From: Frigidibacter mobilis
GTDB lineage: Bacteria; Pseudomonadota; Alphaproteobacteria; Rhodobacterales; Rhodobacteraceae
DNA: 64,000 nucleotides
Direction of reading: 5' to 3'
Assembly: GCF_001620265.1 (NCBI RefSeq)
Contig: NZ_CP012661.1
Span: 434,001-498,000, forward strand
Shown one piece after another: positions 27,996 to 36,435 of this stretch. The position numbers and the translations under genes were made by a program. Numbering within the stretch: the stretch's first letter is position 1; the number at the start of each line of letters is the position of its first letter. The notes beneath the pieces are model-generated. The model saw only the letters and a list, made by a program, of their open reading frames with translations, did not search any database and had not been told where the DNA came from.

Positions 27996-29411
27996 ATGGC
28001 GCGCGCGCGTTTCCTGAACACACTTTCGGGTCGGTTCCTGATGCTGACGACGGTGTTCGTCATGCTGGCCGAAGTGCTGATCTTCGTTCCCTCGGTGTCG
28101 CGCTTCCGCGAGGACTATCTGAGGCTGCGGCTGGAGCGGGCACAGATCGCCTCGCTGGCGCTTCTCGCCTCGGATGACATGATCTCGGAGGATCTGGAGC
28201 GCGAGCTTCTGGAGAACGCCGGCGTGTTCAACGTGGTTCTGCGCCGGGACGAGATGCGCCAGCTGGTGCTGTCCTCGCCGATCCCGAGCCCCGTCGATGC
28301 CAGCTATGACCTGCGCGAGCCCACGCGCCTCAGCCTGATCCGCGGGGCCTTTGCCGATCTCACCGACAGCCGGAACCGGGTGATCCGGGTCATCGGCCAG
28401 CCGGTGCGGCAGGCGGGCCTGTTGATCGAGGTGACCATCGAAAGCGGCCCGATGCGGCGCGAGATGATCGAATATGGCTTGCGGATCCTCAGCTTCTCGG
28501 CGGTGATCTCGGTTCTGACGGCAATCTTGCTGTTTCTGGCGGTTCAGCGGCTGCTGGTCGCGCCGATCCGACGGGTGGTGGCGCATATGTCCTCCTATGC
28601 CGAGGCTCCCGAGGATGCGCGGCGCGTCATCGAACCCACGGCGCGGGTGGTCGAACTGCGCGAGGCCGAGGATGCGCTGCAGAGCCTGCAGACCCAGCTG
28701 ACCGGCGCGCTGCGGCAGAAGGAGCGGCTGGCCCAGCTTGGCGGTGCGGTCGCCAAGATCAGCCACGACCTGCGCAACATCCTGACCACGGCGCAGCTCT
28801 TCGCCGACCGGATGGAGATCTCCGAAGATCCGGCGGTGAAACGGGCGGCACCCAAGCTGGTCAACTCCATCGCCCGGGCGGTGAATCTGTGCGAGAGCAC
28901 GCTGACCTTCGGCCGCGCCGAGGAGCCGCCGCCGCGGCTGGCGCGGTTCATGCTGGCGGGCCTCGTGACCGAGGTGCTGGAGGGCGAGCGCCCGGCGGCC
29001 GAGGCGGGCGAGATCGAGTTCGTCACCGACGTGGCCCCGAACCTGACCATCCGCGCCGATTCCGAGCAACTGCACCGGGTGCTGCTGAACCTGGTGCGCA
29101 ACGCCCGGCAGGCAATTGAGGCGACCAAGAAGGCCGGCACGGTCGAGGTGGGCGCGGGCGAGGATGACGGCTTCTGGTGGATCCGCGTCGGCGATACCGG
29201 CCCCGGCCTGCCCGAGCGCGCCAAGGCCCACCTGTTCCAGCCCTTCCAGGGCGGCACTCGCAAGGGGGGCACCGGGCTTGGCCTTGCCATCTCGGCCGAA
29301 CTGGTGCGTGGCCACGGCGGCCGGCTGGAACTGGTGCGGTCGGATGAAGAGGGCACCGAGTTCATGATCCGCCTGCCAAAGACCGTGACCCATGCCGAGG
29401 CCGCCGCCTGA
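27996..29411 (+). CDS. Sensor histidine kinase
   Basis: A 471-residue membrane sensor kinase. There is one membrane segment near residues 13-33 and another near 165-188, with a periplasmic sensor domain between them, then a HAMP-like linker. The H-box is KISHDLRNIL; the N-box is LLNLVRNARQAIE and the G-box GGTGLGLAISAEL. No response regulator gene lies beside it here. It is the last chromosomal protein gene before tRNA-Arg and the inserted element. Confidence 0.9.
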   Translation: MARARFLNTLSGRFLMLTTVFVMLAEVLIFVPSVSRFREDYLRLRLERAQIASLALLASDDMISEDLERELLENAGVFNVVLRRDEMRQLVLSSPIPSPVDASYDLREPTRLSLIRGAFADLTDSRNRVIRVIGQPVRQAGLLIEVTIESGPMRREMIEYGLRILSFSAVISVLTAILLFLAVQRLLVAPIRRVVAHMSSYAEAPEDARRVIEPTARVVELREAEDALQSLQTQLTGALRQKERLAQLGGAVAKISHDLRNILTTAQLFADRMEISEDPAVKRAAPKLVNSIARAVNLCESTLTFGRAEEPPPRLARFMLAGLVTEVLEGERPAAEAGEIEFVTDVAPNLTIRADSEQLHRVLLNLVRNARQAIEATKKAGTVEVGAGEDDGFWWIRVGDTGPGLPERAKAHLFQPFQGGTRKGGTGLGLAISAELVRGHGGRLELVRSDEEGTEFMIRLPKTVTHAEAAA

Positions 29412-29502
29412 GGGTGGGCCAAGTTTCGGCGCGCTGCAGAAGATAGCTGCGTTTTCGCCCTTGCATGTCCGCGCCGCCCTCGCTAAATGCCTCTTCCACG
29501 GC

Positions 29503-29579
29503 GCACCCGTAGCTCAGCTGGATAGAGCACCAGACTACGAATCTGGGGGTCAGGAGTTCGAATCTCTTCGGGTGCGCCA
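29503..29579 (+). tRNA. tRNA-Arg (anticodon ACG)
   Basis: A 77-base tRNA with acceptor stem GCACCCG/CGGGTGC, discriminator G and an encoded CCA. The D arm is GCTC..GAGC, the anticodon stem CCAGA/TCTGG with loop CTACGAA (anticodon ACG at loop positions 3-5), and the T loop TTCGAAT. Its 3' half is also the insertion site of the mobile element that starts here, and the element restores a complete tRNA. Confidence 0.97.
29550..29579. other. Candidate attL: tRNA-Arg 3' end overlapped by recombinase coding sequence
   Basis: The last nine codons and stop of the serine recombinase (WRTRRDSNS) lie antisense to the 3' end of tRNA-Arg. The boundary between chromosome and element therefore falls in or just after this segment. 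The exact core and the matching attR, which should repeat part of this tRNA end, lie outside what I can see. Confidence 0.6.
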
Positions 29580-31208
29580 TTTCAGAACAGAACTATGAAC
29601 GCCGAACGCCGCAGTTTCTACGCTCGAAGCGGCGACCAGCGTTCGCAGTAATTCCGACTTTGATCCCATGATGCGAACCTCGTCGTCGGCAACCTCGACG
29701 CGCTGCGCCAGGGCGCGCAGGTGGTCGCGGCGATAGCCGCCAGCATCAAGCCGCATCCGTTCACGTGCCTTGCGGGCAAACCCCTTTAGCATGTCGGGGC
29801 TGACACCTTGATTGCCTGAACTGTCGAGCGCGAGCTGCGTGCGCTCCGCATCGGCGGCGGCCTGATCCCGCAACGCCTTGAGACCCGCCATCCGCTCCTT
29901 CGCCATCGCGTCGTCCTTGTCGATCATGCCCGCTTCGATGGCGTCAAAGAGACGGCCGAGCCGCTGGTCGGTTTCGGTGATTCGCCTGTGAAGCTCGGCA
30001 AGATGCTCGCGACGGCGCTCGGTGCGCTCCTGCCGGCGGTCGATGACGCTGGCGAGGATGGCTTCCAGCCGCTTGGGCTGGAGCAAACGATCCCCGATAT
30101 GATCGGCGACAAGATGGTCCAGCTTGTCCATCGGGATCGTGCGGCCTTTGCAGCCGGTCTTACCCTGCCGCGCCTTGGTCGAGCAGGTGTAATAGCGATA
30201 TGTCGCGCCCGTGCTGCCTCGGCCGGTGCGAAGCGTCATTGCGCCTCCGCACTTGGCGCAGAAGCAGATGCCGGTCAGCAGCGTCGGGCCGCTGGAGACG
30301 CGCGACGGCGTTACCATAGGATTGCGGGATTTCAGGCGGGCTTGCACCGCGTCGAACACCTCGCGCTCGATCAAGGGCGGCACCGCCATGATGGCGACCT
30401 CACTCTCCGGCTTCTTCTCCCGGTCCTTGTGCGAGCGCGTGTTGAACCTGTGTTCGCCGATATAGGTCGTGCGGGTCAGGATGGCATGGATTTGCGCTAG
30501 CCCCCAGCGCCCGCCGTCGCGGGTGAAGAAGCGGCGCCCGTTGAGGTAGGTAGCGATGGCCTTGACGCCCATCGCGCCGGACGTGCCGTCGCCTTCAAGA
30601 AACAGGCGGTAGATCAGCCGCACGGTGTCGGCGTGGAGCGGGTCGATCTCCAGTTTCTTCTTGATCTTCGATCCGCGTTGCTCGGCCGCGACGATGCGAT
30701 AGCCGATTGGCGGCCGTGCACCGTTCCAGAAGCCTTGCCGCGCATTTTCGTTCATGGCGCGCAGGACGTGTTTGGCGTTCTCCTTCGACTGGTATTCGTC
30801 GAACAGCGCCATGATCTGCCGCATCATCTGGTGCATGGGATCGTCGCCCATCTCCTGCGTTATGGAGACCAGCTTGACCCCGTTCCTCGCCAGCTTGCGA
30901 ACGTAGAACTCCATCTCGAAGTGATCGCGGAAGAAGCGCGAGAAGCTATGAACCACGACAATATCGAACGGCGCGGGCTTGGACGTGCCCGCCTCAATCA
31001 TGCGCTGAAACTCGGGGCGTTTGTCGTTGGTGGCGGTTGCACCCGGTTCAACATAAGTCTCAACGAGCTGGTAGCCGCGTTGTTCGCAATAGGCTTCGCC
31101 CTGCCGCTTCTGATCGGGAATGGAAATATCATGCTCGGCCTGTCGAGCAGTAGAGACGCGCAGGTAGAGCGCGGCGCGAGCGGTTATGGTTCGGCTGTGC
31201 ATGTTCAT
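29550..31208 (-). CDS. Large serine recombinase (integrase of the element)
   Basis: A 552-residue serine recombinase predicted to insert and excise the element. The N-terminal resolvase domain starts RAALYLRVSTARQAEHDIS, with the catalytic serine in RVST. A recombinase domain follows, then a zinc ribbon (CFCAKCGGAM ... YYTCSTKARQGKTGC) and a long coiled coil (near residues 385-450). The last codons are read from the tRNA-Arg 3' end. Its ATG overlaps the stop of the upstream antitoxin-like gene by four bases, placing it last in a coupled four-gene operon. Tyrosine integrases are the commoner choice for tRNA sites. Confidence 0.92.
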   Translation of the reverse strand: MNMHSRTITARAALYLRVSTARQAEHDISIPDQKRQGEAYCEQRGYQLVETYVEPGATATNDKRPEFQRMIEAGTSKPAPFDIVVVHSFSRFFRDHFEMEFYVRKLARNGVKLVSITQEMGDDPMHQMMRQIMALFDEYQSKENAKHVLRAMNENARQGFWNGARPPIGYRIVAAEQRGSKIKKKLEIDPLHADTVRLIYRLFLEGDGTSGAMGVKAIATYLNGRRFFTRDGGRWGLAQIHAILTRTTYIGEHRFNTRSHKDREKKPESEVAIMAVPPLIEREVFDAVQARLKSRNPMVTPSRVSSGPTLLTGICFCAKCGGAMTLRTGRGSTGATYRYYTCSTKARQGKTGCKGRTIPMDKLDHLVADHIGDRLLQPKRLEAILASVIDRRQERTERRREHLAELHRRITETDQRLGRLFDAIEAGMIDKDDAMAKERMAGLKALRDQAAADAERTQLALDSSGNQGVSPDMLKGFARKARERMRLDAGGYRRDHLRALAQRVEVADDEVRIMGSKSELLRTLVAASSVETAAFGVHSSVLKWRTRRDSNS

Positions 31209-31603
31209 GGTCGGCCTCCCGAAGCCTTCCTCGGTTTGGCGCGGTCGATCAGCGGCAACGCCAATTCCACGCGGTCATGCACCACCTTGGGCGCGAGCTT
31301 GCGGCCGTGGCCCGGCTCAAACCGCACAAGGCCGTAGCTCTCCATGGTTTTCAGGGTGCGTGACAGATTGGAGCCGGCCCGGCCGGTGATTTCCGCCAGT
31401 TCTTCCAGCGATGCCGGGGCCTTCTCGGCGATGACGCGAAGCAACTCGCGGTTCCCGGCCGACAGCACCTTGGCGAAGGATTCGGTCGAGGTGAACCACA
31501 CCTTCGGGTCGCCGGGCGCGGGCTTTTCCTCGCCCTTGGCAATTCGCATGGTGCGGGCCTTCATTTCTTCATAGTCGGCAATCCCGACTTTCAATGTGGT
31601 CAT
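31205..31603 (-). CDS. TumA-like antitoxin (HVO_A0114-type winged-helix DNA-binding protein)
   Basis: A 132-residue protein. Its middle (LLRVIAEKAPASLEELAEITGRAG ... LSRTLKTMESYGLVRF, read in two parts) is a MarR-like winged helix. It resembles the DNA-binding antitoxin partner of TumE toxins, a pair described near resolvase genes in Tn3-family elements. The toxin-like gene ends in its start codon (CTATGA overlap), and its own stop overlaps the recombinase start. If the toxin is truncated this gene may now serve only as a repressor of the operon. The family call is from memory and moderate. Confidence 0.6.
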   Translation of the reverse strand: MTTLKVGIADYEEMKARTMRIAKGEEKPAPGDPKVWFTSTESFAKVLSAGNRELLRVIAEKAPASLEELAEITGRAGSNLSRTLKTMESYGLVRFEPGHGRKLAPKVVHDRVELALPLIDRAKPRKASGGRP

Positions 31604-31953
31604 AGGGCACCTCGCTCCTTCAAAACCGCGTCCACCGCCTGCCAGAAGTCGGCCAACAGCGTGGCCGCATCCTCTTAGGCGTAAGGCTTCACGGTCTGGA
31701 GGCGGTGCCGATGGTCCATCGGCTCGCCCCTCCTGCCTCCGCCAACGGGATGGGCGTTATCGAAGCCGACCAGCCGTTCGCCCGAAGGCCCGTGAAGCGT
31801 GAGCGAATAATCGAGGCCGTGCGGCTTTTCCGGCGATGCCGGAACGCGGGTGACGACAAACTTCACCCAATAGCCGCCTTCGGGATCGACAAAGAGCATC
31901 TGTCCGTCGAGGTCCAGAAGCGTGTCGAGGCCGGGATCACGATGCCCGCTCAC
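31600..31953 (-). pseudogene. TumE-like toxin with in-frame premature stop
   Basis: A DUF6516/TumE-like frame: VKFVVTRVPASPEKPHGLDY, SLTLHGPSGERLVGFDNAHP and DHRHR are family landmarks. After 92 residues (KPYA) a TAA at 31675-31677 stops translation. The same frame then continues EDAATLLADFWQAVDAVLKERGAL to a TGA overlapping the antitoxin ATG. The continuation matches the usual family C-terminus, so one substitution (for example TAC or TAT to TAA) most simply explains the break. The four-base overlaps with both neighbours are intact. A 92-residue product may still be made. Confidence 0.65.
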
Positions 31954-32267
31954 GCCTTTTTCCTATCAGTTTGTGATAGGAAATGCAAGCCATCATCCGG
32001 CTTTCTCGGGTTCAAGAGTTCATCGAAAACATCGCCGAACCAACGCTCGAACACGTCAATCTCGGCCTCGCTGACGGGAATATCCACGGGCCAATCGTCG
32101 GTGACACGCATTCTCTGCCCATTCGGTGCAAGAAGTGGCGCATCGCGTGCTCGCGCTCGGCCGTCCAGCGCTGGATCGTCCGCGTAGTCGAACAGATCGT
32201 CGGGAAGTGGTTCGGGGATCGACTGCCGTGGTCGCCCTTTGCGGGCGCGGCGACGCTCTGCGCACAT
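31950..32267 (-). CDS. Conserved element protein of unknown function
   Basis: A 105-residue protein that I do not recognise. It has a basic N-terminus (MCAERRRARKGRPRQ), an acidic middle (PDDLFDYADDPALDG) and an aromatic C-terminal patch (FERWFGDVFDELL). It is the first gene of the operon that runs through the toxin/antitoxin pair to the recombinase, overlapping the toxin gene by four bases. Its promoter region carries the 47-bp block shared with the rdfS/rep operon. Confidence 0.6.
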   Translation of the reverse strand: MCAERRRARKGRPRQSIPEPLPDDLFDYADDPALDGRARARDAPLLAPNGQRMRVTDDWPVDIPVSEAEIDVFERWFGDVFDELLNPRKPDDGLHFLSQTDRKKA

Positions 32268-32339
32268 GGAATCCTCCTTGGTCCGGTGTGGATTCCGGCG
32301 CGCTCAAGGCCCCGGAATTAAGCGAACGATGGAGGGCAG

Positions 32340-32386
32340 TCGGCGGCCTGTAGCGTGCCGCATTTGCGTCTATGCGCTGGCGGCAC
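32340..32386 (-). promoter_or_regulatory. Shared 47-bp element, copy A (upstream of the recombinase operon)
   Basis: This block matches 55536-55582 at 43 of 47 bases. Its core is a palindrome with arms GTGCCGC (32355-32361) and GCGGCAC (32380-32386). It lies 73-119 bases upstream of the first gene (start 32267) of the operon that ends with the serine recombinase. The conservation, orientation and distance suggest a common operator or promoter. Confidence 0.7.
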
Positions 32387-32502
32387 TCCCGAGGTGCTGC
32401 TGACGCCAGTTGCGGCCTTTCGTGGAACGTCAGGTCGGGCGTAGGGTGTCGCAGAAATCAGACGCGAACTTGTCCGCCTAATCGTGAGTTGTGCGATGAC
32501 AT

Positions 32503-33369
32503 CTACTGTTTGGGATGTGACCAACCAAGATTCATTGCAGCAGCCGACAGCAGGATTGCACCCGCTCCAGCAAACTGCATGAGGTTCATCTTCTGGTCGA
32601 ATGCCAACCAGTCCACGATGATCGCGACAACCGGATAAATAAACGAGAGAATCCCGACGAGGCTAGTCGGCAGTTTTTGGAGCGCTCCATACAGCAATGT
32701 GGACATCACCGCCGTATGCACGACGCCGATGGTCAGTAGCATCGCCCATGAGGTCGCACCCGCCGGTCTGCCGGCGAAAGGCAGGAGCATGATTGCTCCT
32801 ACACTGAGTTGAATAAGGACGATCAAATGGGGCGGAACGCCCTTCAACTTTTTCGCAATCAGCGCTGCCGCCGCATAAAAGAAAGCGGCCCCGAGGGCCA
32901 TCAGAACACCGATGGAAAAGTCAGGCGAGTCCGCCCCCGACACGGATCGGCCAAGCACGATGCCAAGCATGCCCGCGAAGCTGAGCACTAGCCAACCCAG
33001 CTTGTTCAGCGTGAGCCGTTCGCCAAGCAACAAGACACCGAGCCCCACGAGCATGAAGGGCTGGGTATGGTAGATAACCGTCGCCACGGAGATCGAAGCA
33101 TAGGCATAGGCCCCGAACAGAAAGCTCCAGTTCAGCGCGAGTGCGACGCCACCTAGGACGATCCATGCGAATTGACGTCGATTGAAAACATCGCGTCGGA
33201 GAAATCCAAGCATCGCGCAAACGATCAGCATGGCAGCCGAGCCGAACAGGCATCGCCAGAATACGGCTGCGGATGGCGCGAGACCGGACTGGATGGCGAA
33301 CCATCCGACCGTGCCTGAAATCGTCATGGCGAGCGTCATTTCCGCCACGCCGCGTTTGTGCGTGTTCAT
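32503..33369 (-). CDS. EamA-family (DMT) exporter
   Basis: A 288-residue transporter with about ten hydrophobic helices in two repeated EamA halves; conserved segments include FWRCLFGSAAML and GVLLLGERLT. It probably exports a small metabolite. It is divergent from an XRE-cupin regulator 83 bases away, a usual pairing for such exporters, and both have lower GC and different codon use from the flanking transfer genes. I read it as cargo inserted between the recombinase operon and the trb block. The reading frame is intact. Confidence 0.85.
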   Translation of the reverse strand: MNTHKRGVAEMTLAMTISGTVGWFAIQSGLAPSAAVFWRCLFGSAAMLIVCAMLGFLRRDVFNRRQFAWIVLGGVALALNWSFLFGAYAYASISVATVIYHTQPFMLVGLGVLLLGERLTLNKLGWLVLSFAGMLGIVLGRSVSGADSPDFSIGVLMALGAAFFYAAAALIAKKLKGVPPHLIVLIQLSVGAIMLLPFAGRPAGATSWAMLLTIGVVHTAVMSTLLYGALQKLPTSLVGILSFIYPVVAIIVDWLAFDQKMNLMQFAGAGAILLSAAAMNLGWSHPKQ

Positions 33370-33384
33370 ACTAGCTCCGTATGA

Positions 33385-33415
33385 TATAGTGAACGCTAGA
33401 GCGGTATAATGAACG
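33385..33415. promoter_or_regulatory. Repeated operator-like motif in the EamA/XRE divergent region
   Basis: TATAGTGAACG (33385-33395) and TATAATGAACG (33405-33415) repeat with a 20-base spacing, about two helical turns. TATAAT in the second copy could also be the -10 box of the regulator gene. The pair probably binds the XRE-cupin protein. Confidence 0.5.
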
Positions 33416-33452
33416 AGTGAAGACCGTCCGTCAAAAAGAACAAGTGGATTCT

Positions 33453-34042
33453 ATGATGAACGATGACCCGAGTAGCGGAAGTCCCCTAAGTCCGTCCCCG
33501 TCGCCCATCCACTATCTTGCCAACTCCCTTCGTCGTGAGCGCGAGAGAGCTACGCTGTCTGTCAGCGAACTTGCGAAACGATCAGGGCTGGCGAAGTCCA
33601 CTCTGTCCCAGCTTGAAGCCGGAAACGGGAACCCAAGCCTTGAAACCTTGTGGGCATTGGCGATGACGCTGGCATAGCGGTCAGTCGCCTGATCGGCGAA
33701 GCACGCCCGTCGGTTCAGATCATCCGGGCTGGCGAGGGCAATGCGACAGTTTCCAATAGCGGCCGCTACGCTGCCACCCTCCTGTCGGCATGTCCTGCCA
33801 ACGCGATGCGGGACATATACCGGATCGTGGTTCAACCCGGCGAACCCTATGTGTCGAGGGCCCATGGCATTGGCACGATAGAGCATGTCATCCTCGCCAC
33901 CGGCAGCGCTAGGATTGGCCCCGAGGGGAACGCCGTCATCCTGCGGCCAGGGGATTACGTGAGCTACCCGGCTGACACCTCGCATGTTTTCGAGGCGACG
34001 GAAGCCGACACGCTCGCGATCATGATGATCGAGAATACCTGA
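33453..34042 (+). pseudogene. XRE-cupin transcriptional regulator, broken by a one-base loss
   Basis: The first part has a helix-turn-helix (SVSELAKRSGLAKSTLSQLE) and ends prematurely at LAMTLA. The second part resumes in another frame with VSRLIGEARPSVQII and a cupin sensor domain (GTIEHVILATGSARIGP, RPGDYVSYPADTSHVF). Adding one G at the GG of 33671-33672 joins them exactly (AMTL-GIAVSRLIGE) into one 196-residue protein. It would regulate the divergent EamA exporter. An upstream GTG at 33417 is an alternative start. It may be a true mutation or a sequence error. Confidence 0.75.
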
Positions 34043-34307
34043 GCGGCCATGTCGCCGTCATGACTGCATTTCTATGAGTTGGCGTTCGGCTCGCTGCCCG
34101 CCGAGCCTTGGCGAACCCGCGATCCGTGGCGATGAACCGCTCCAGCATGGGCACGATTAGCTTGGTGGGATCGGTGACGGGCCTGCCGGTTTCACGGGTC
34201 AGCACCTCGGCATAATCTATCAGATCGCGGTTGAGCGTTGCGGGCAGCTCCAGCGTGACCTTCACGGGCTTGTCGTCCGGCAGCGGGCCGAGTTTCAGCT
34301 TGGTCAT
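34020..34307 (-). CDS. DUF2274 protein, 3' end overlapping cargo
   Basis: A 95-residue protein starting MTKLKLGPLPDDKPVKVTLE, the DUF2274 pattern found directly downstream of trbI in this ICE family; it is likely a ribbon-helix-helix-like protein. The part to about FAKARRAA is conserved. The tail (PTHRNAVMTATWPLRYSRSS) runs 23 bases into the 3' end of the convergent regulator, so the native end was probably replaced when the EamA/XRE cargo came in. It starts two bases after trbI, so it is co-expressed. Confidence 0.7.
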   Translation of the reverse strand: MTKLKLGPLPDDKPVKVTLELPATLNRDLIDYAEVLTRETGRPVTDPTKLIVPMLERFIATDRGFAKARRAASRTPTHRNAVMTATWPLRYSRSS

Positions 34308-34309
34308 GG

Positions 34310-35437
34310 TCAACCTCCTGCCGGCTCGAACACAAGGTCGCGGGTAACGATGATCCTGACTGGGAAACCGGGCCGGATGGTCAGCGTCGGCGCAACCTGC
34401 AACTGCCGCTGGACGATCTGCTGGCCTGCCTGATTGACCGTATCCTGCGCCCCGTCTCGGATAGCTCGAACAAGCCGGTCCTCGTCGCTCGTCGCCAGCT
34501 CCGTGCCGACTGCGAGCAGCGTGGATAACCCTGCGGCCTTCATCAGATCCCACCAATGATAATCGACGCCATCCTCAAGGCCGGCATAGCCGCTGGCGTC
34601 CGCGCCCGGCAGGCGCTCAAGGACGATGGAACGGCCACCGGGAAGGATCAGGCGATTCCACACCAAGAGCACCCTGCGCTGGCCGAAGGTCACGCCATCA
34701 TCGTATTGACCGATGATGCGCGTTCCCTGCGGGATCAGGAGCAGCGAGCCGGTCGGGCTGTCATAGACGTTCTCCGTCACCTGCGCGGTGATCTGGCCGG
34801 GCAAGTCGGAACGGATGCCGGTGATGAGCGCGGCCGGGATCACGGCCCCGGCCTGAAGGATGTAGGGCGATGCCGGCGGCGCGACGCGATCCGGCGCGAC
34901 GGTCTGCCGGTCCACGGGTCCATTGAGGAAAGCCGCGTGCCGGTCCTGCGTCGCGGGCTGTCCACCAAGGCCAAGACCGGCAAGGCCGGGTATGGCCGTC
35001 CCTGCCGGCGCTCCCGTGCGCGGGGCGGACTGGAAGAACACATTGCTCAAGCGCGCGGCTTCTTCCTCGGCGCGGCGGCGTTCTTCCTCGGGATCGACGG
35101 CGGGCGTCGCCATGACGGGCGGCACGACTGGTTGTCCCCGGTTCTGCGCGTCGAGAATGGGTCGGCCCAAATCTCCCGGCAGCGCGGGGCCGAGCACCGG
35201 CCCGCTATAGTCGCTCGGCAGGCCCGCCAGCCCATCGATAGTTTGCCGGTTGTTGGTCGAATAGAGTTCTTCGCCTCCCGGCCCTGCATCGCGGGTCTGG
35301 AGTGCGTAGATCAGCGCGCCGCCGATGCCGAGCAAGGCGACAGCGCCGACGCCTGCCAGCATCTTGCGAGATAGGCGCGTGACACGGGGCGTTTCAGCGC
35401 GCAGGCGCATGGGGGCGGCGGTATCGGTATCGCTCAT
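34310..35437 (-). CDS. trbI: Conjugal transfer protein TrbI (VirB10-like)
   Basis: A 375-residue envelope-spanning component of the type IV secretion channel. There is a short cytoplasmic N-terminus, one membrane helix (GVGAVALLGIGGALIYAL), and a proline-rich linker near residues 70-150. The VirB10/TrbI C-terminal beta-barrel has PYILQAGAVIPAALITGI and GSLLLIPQGTRIIGQYD, and the block after it is standard. The start overlaps the trbG stop by four bases. Confidence 0.94.
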   Translation of the reverse strand: MSDTDTAAPMRLRAETPRVTRLSRKMLAGVGAVALLGIGGALIYALQTRDAGPGGEELYSTNNRQTIDGLAGLPSDYSGPVLGPALPGDLGRPILDAQNRGQPVVPPVMATPAVDPEEERRRAEEEAARLSNVFFQSAPRTGAPAGTAIPGLAGLGLGGQPATQDRHAAFLNGPVDRQTVAPDRVAPPASPYILQAGAVIPAALITGIRSDLPGQITAQVTENVYDSPTGSLLLIPQGTRIIGQYDDGVTFGQRRVLLVWNRLILPGGRSIVLERLPGADASGYAGLEDGVDYHWWDLMKAAGLSTLLAVGTELATSDEDRLVRAIRDGAQDTVNQAGQQIVQRQLQVAPTLTIRPGFPVRIIVTRDLVFEPAGG

Positions 35438-36435
35438 GAGGACGATCCTCCCGTGGTCGTGCTGGCTGGTTCTGCTGCGGCCTGCGTCGGGTTGGTGCGA
35501 ACGATCCTGATGACCTGCTGGCGATTGCCGCTGCCAAGGCGCAGCTCGGCCGCGCCGAACAGGCGGTCCACGATCAAGACGTTCTGGTGGACTCGGCTGT
35601 TGACGATCTGCGGTTCGCCATTGGAGCCGAGCACGAAGATCGGCGGCATCTCGCCCTGCACGATCCCGGCCGGGAAGACGACATAGACGCGCCGTCCATC
35701 GTCGAACACGGAAACCGGCCGCCATGGCGGGCTGTCGCCCTGCACCTGCAACGCGTAGCGACAGTTCCGCGCAGCCTCGGGCGGGATGATTGGCGCGGCC
35801 GGGACGGTCTGGCGCTGGCCTGCTGGCGGCGCGGGATAGGCCCATGCCACGGCGGGCATGTAGAGCGATTCCCGCGCGCGCAGCTCGAGCATGTAAGTGC
35901 GCCGGTCGGTGGTGACGACAAGGTTGGTCGAAATGTCCGGCCGCGTCGGCTTCACGAGAATATGGACGCGGCGGTTTGCACCGCTGCCGCTCTCGGTGTC
36001 GCCGATGATCCAGCGGGCGGTGTCGCCGGCCGCGATCGGCCCTGCACCTGTCAGGCTCTCGCCCGGTTCCAGCGCAATGGTCGTGATCTGCCCGACTGCG
36101 GCATAGACCTGATAGAGCGCGCCTTCCGACCAAGGATATATCTGGATGGCGTTGTAGTAGCCTTCGCGGCGCGGCTCGACGCGGGCGGCGGCATTGGCGT
36201 TCTCGACGCGGCCGGTCGGCGTGCCTGCGGCGGTGCCGCCGCGCGCCACGGTCCATGCCGGGGGCACATGCAACGGCCGGGGCGGGTCGTCGGCTGCTGC
36301 CGCCTGCACGGTCGGCAGCGGCGGCACGCTGGCGTCGTAGCTGAATTGCGGCGTCCGGTTGGTGGCGCAGCCTGCGAGCATGGTGGCCGAAAGCAGCATG
36401 GCCGCGATTGCCGGAGTGCGGGTGATGGTCCTCAT
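35434..36435 (-). CDS. trbG: Conjugal transfer protein TrbG (VirB9-like)
   Basis: A 333-residue periplasmic and outer-membrane core component. It has a lipoprotein-like signal peptide (ATMLAGCATN, with a lipobox cysteine near residue 24). Family segments are YPWSEGALYQVYAAVGQIT, LEPGE, WIIGD, and the C-terminal VFDDGRRVYVVFP and IVDRLFGAAELRLG. Four-base overlaps with trbF and trbI mark tight coupling in the trb operon. Confidence 0.94.
   Translation of the reverse strand: MRTITRTPAIAAMLLSATMLAGCATNRTPQFSYDASVPPLPTVQAAAADDPPRPLHVPPAWTVARGGTAAGTPTGRVENANAAARVEPRREGYYNAIQIYPWSEGALYQVYAAVGQITTIALEPGESLTGAGPIAAGDTARWIIGDTESGSGANRRVHILVKPTRPDISTNLVVTTDRRTYMLELRARESLYMPAVAWAYPAPPAGQRQTVPAAPIIPPEAARNCRYALQVQGDSPPWRPVSVFDDGRRVYVVFPAGIVQGEMPPIFVLGSNGEPQIVNSRVHQNVLIVDRLFGAAELRLGSGNRQQVIRIVRTNPTQAAAEPASTTTGGSSS

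Noticed and set aside
29362..29580. Minus-strand frame encoding RFELLTPRFVVWCSIQLSYG
   Set aside because: This is the well-known chance frame antisense to a tRNA and is not a gene.
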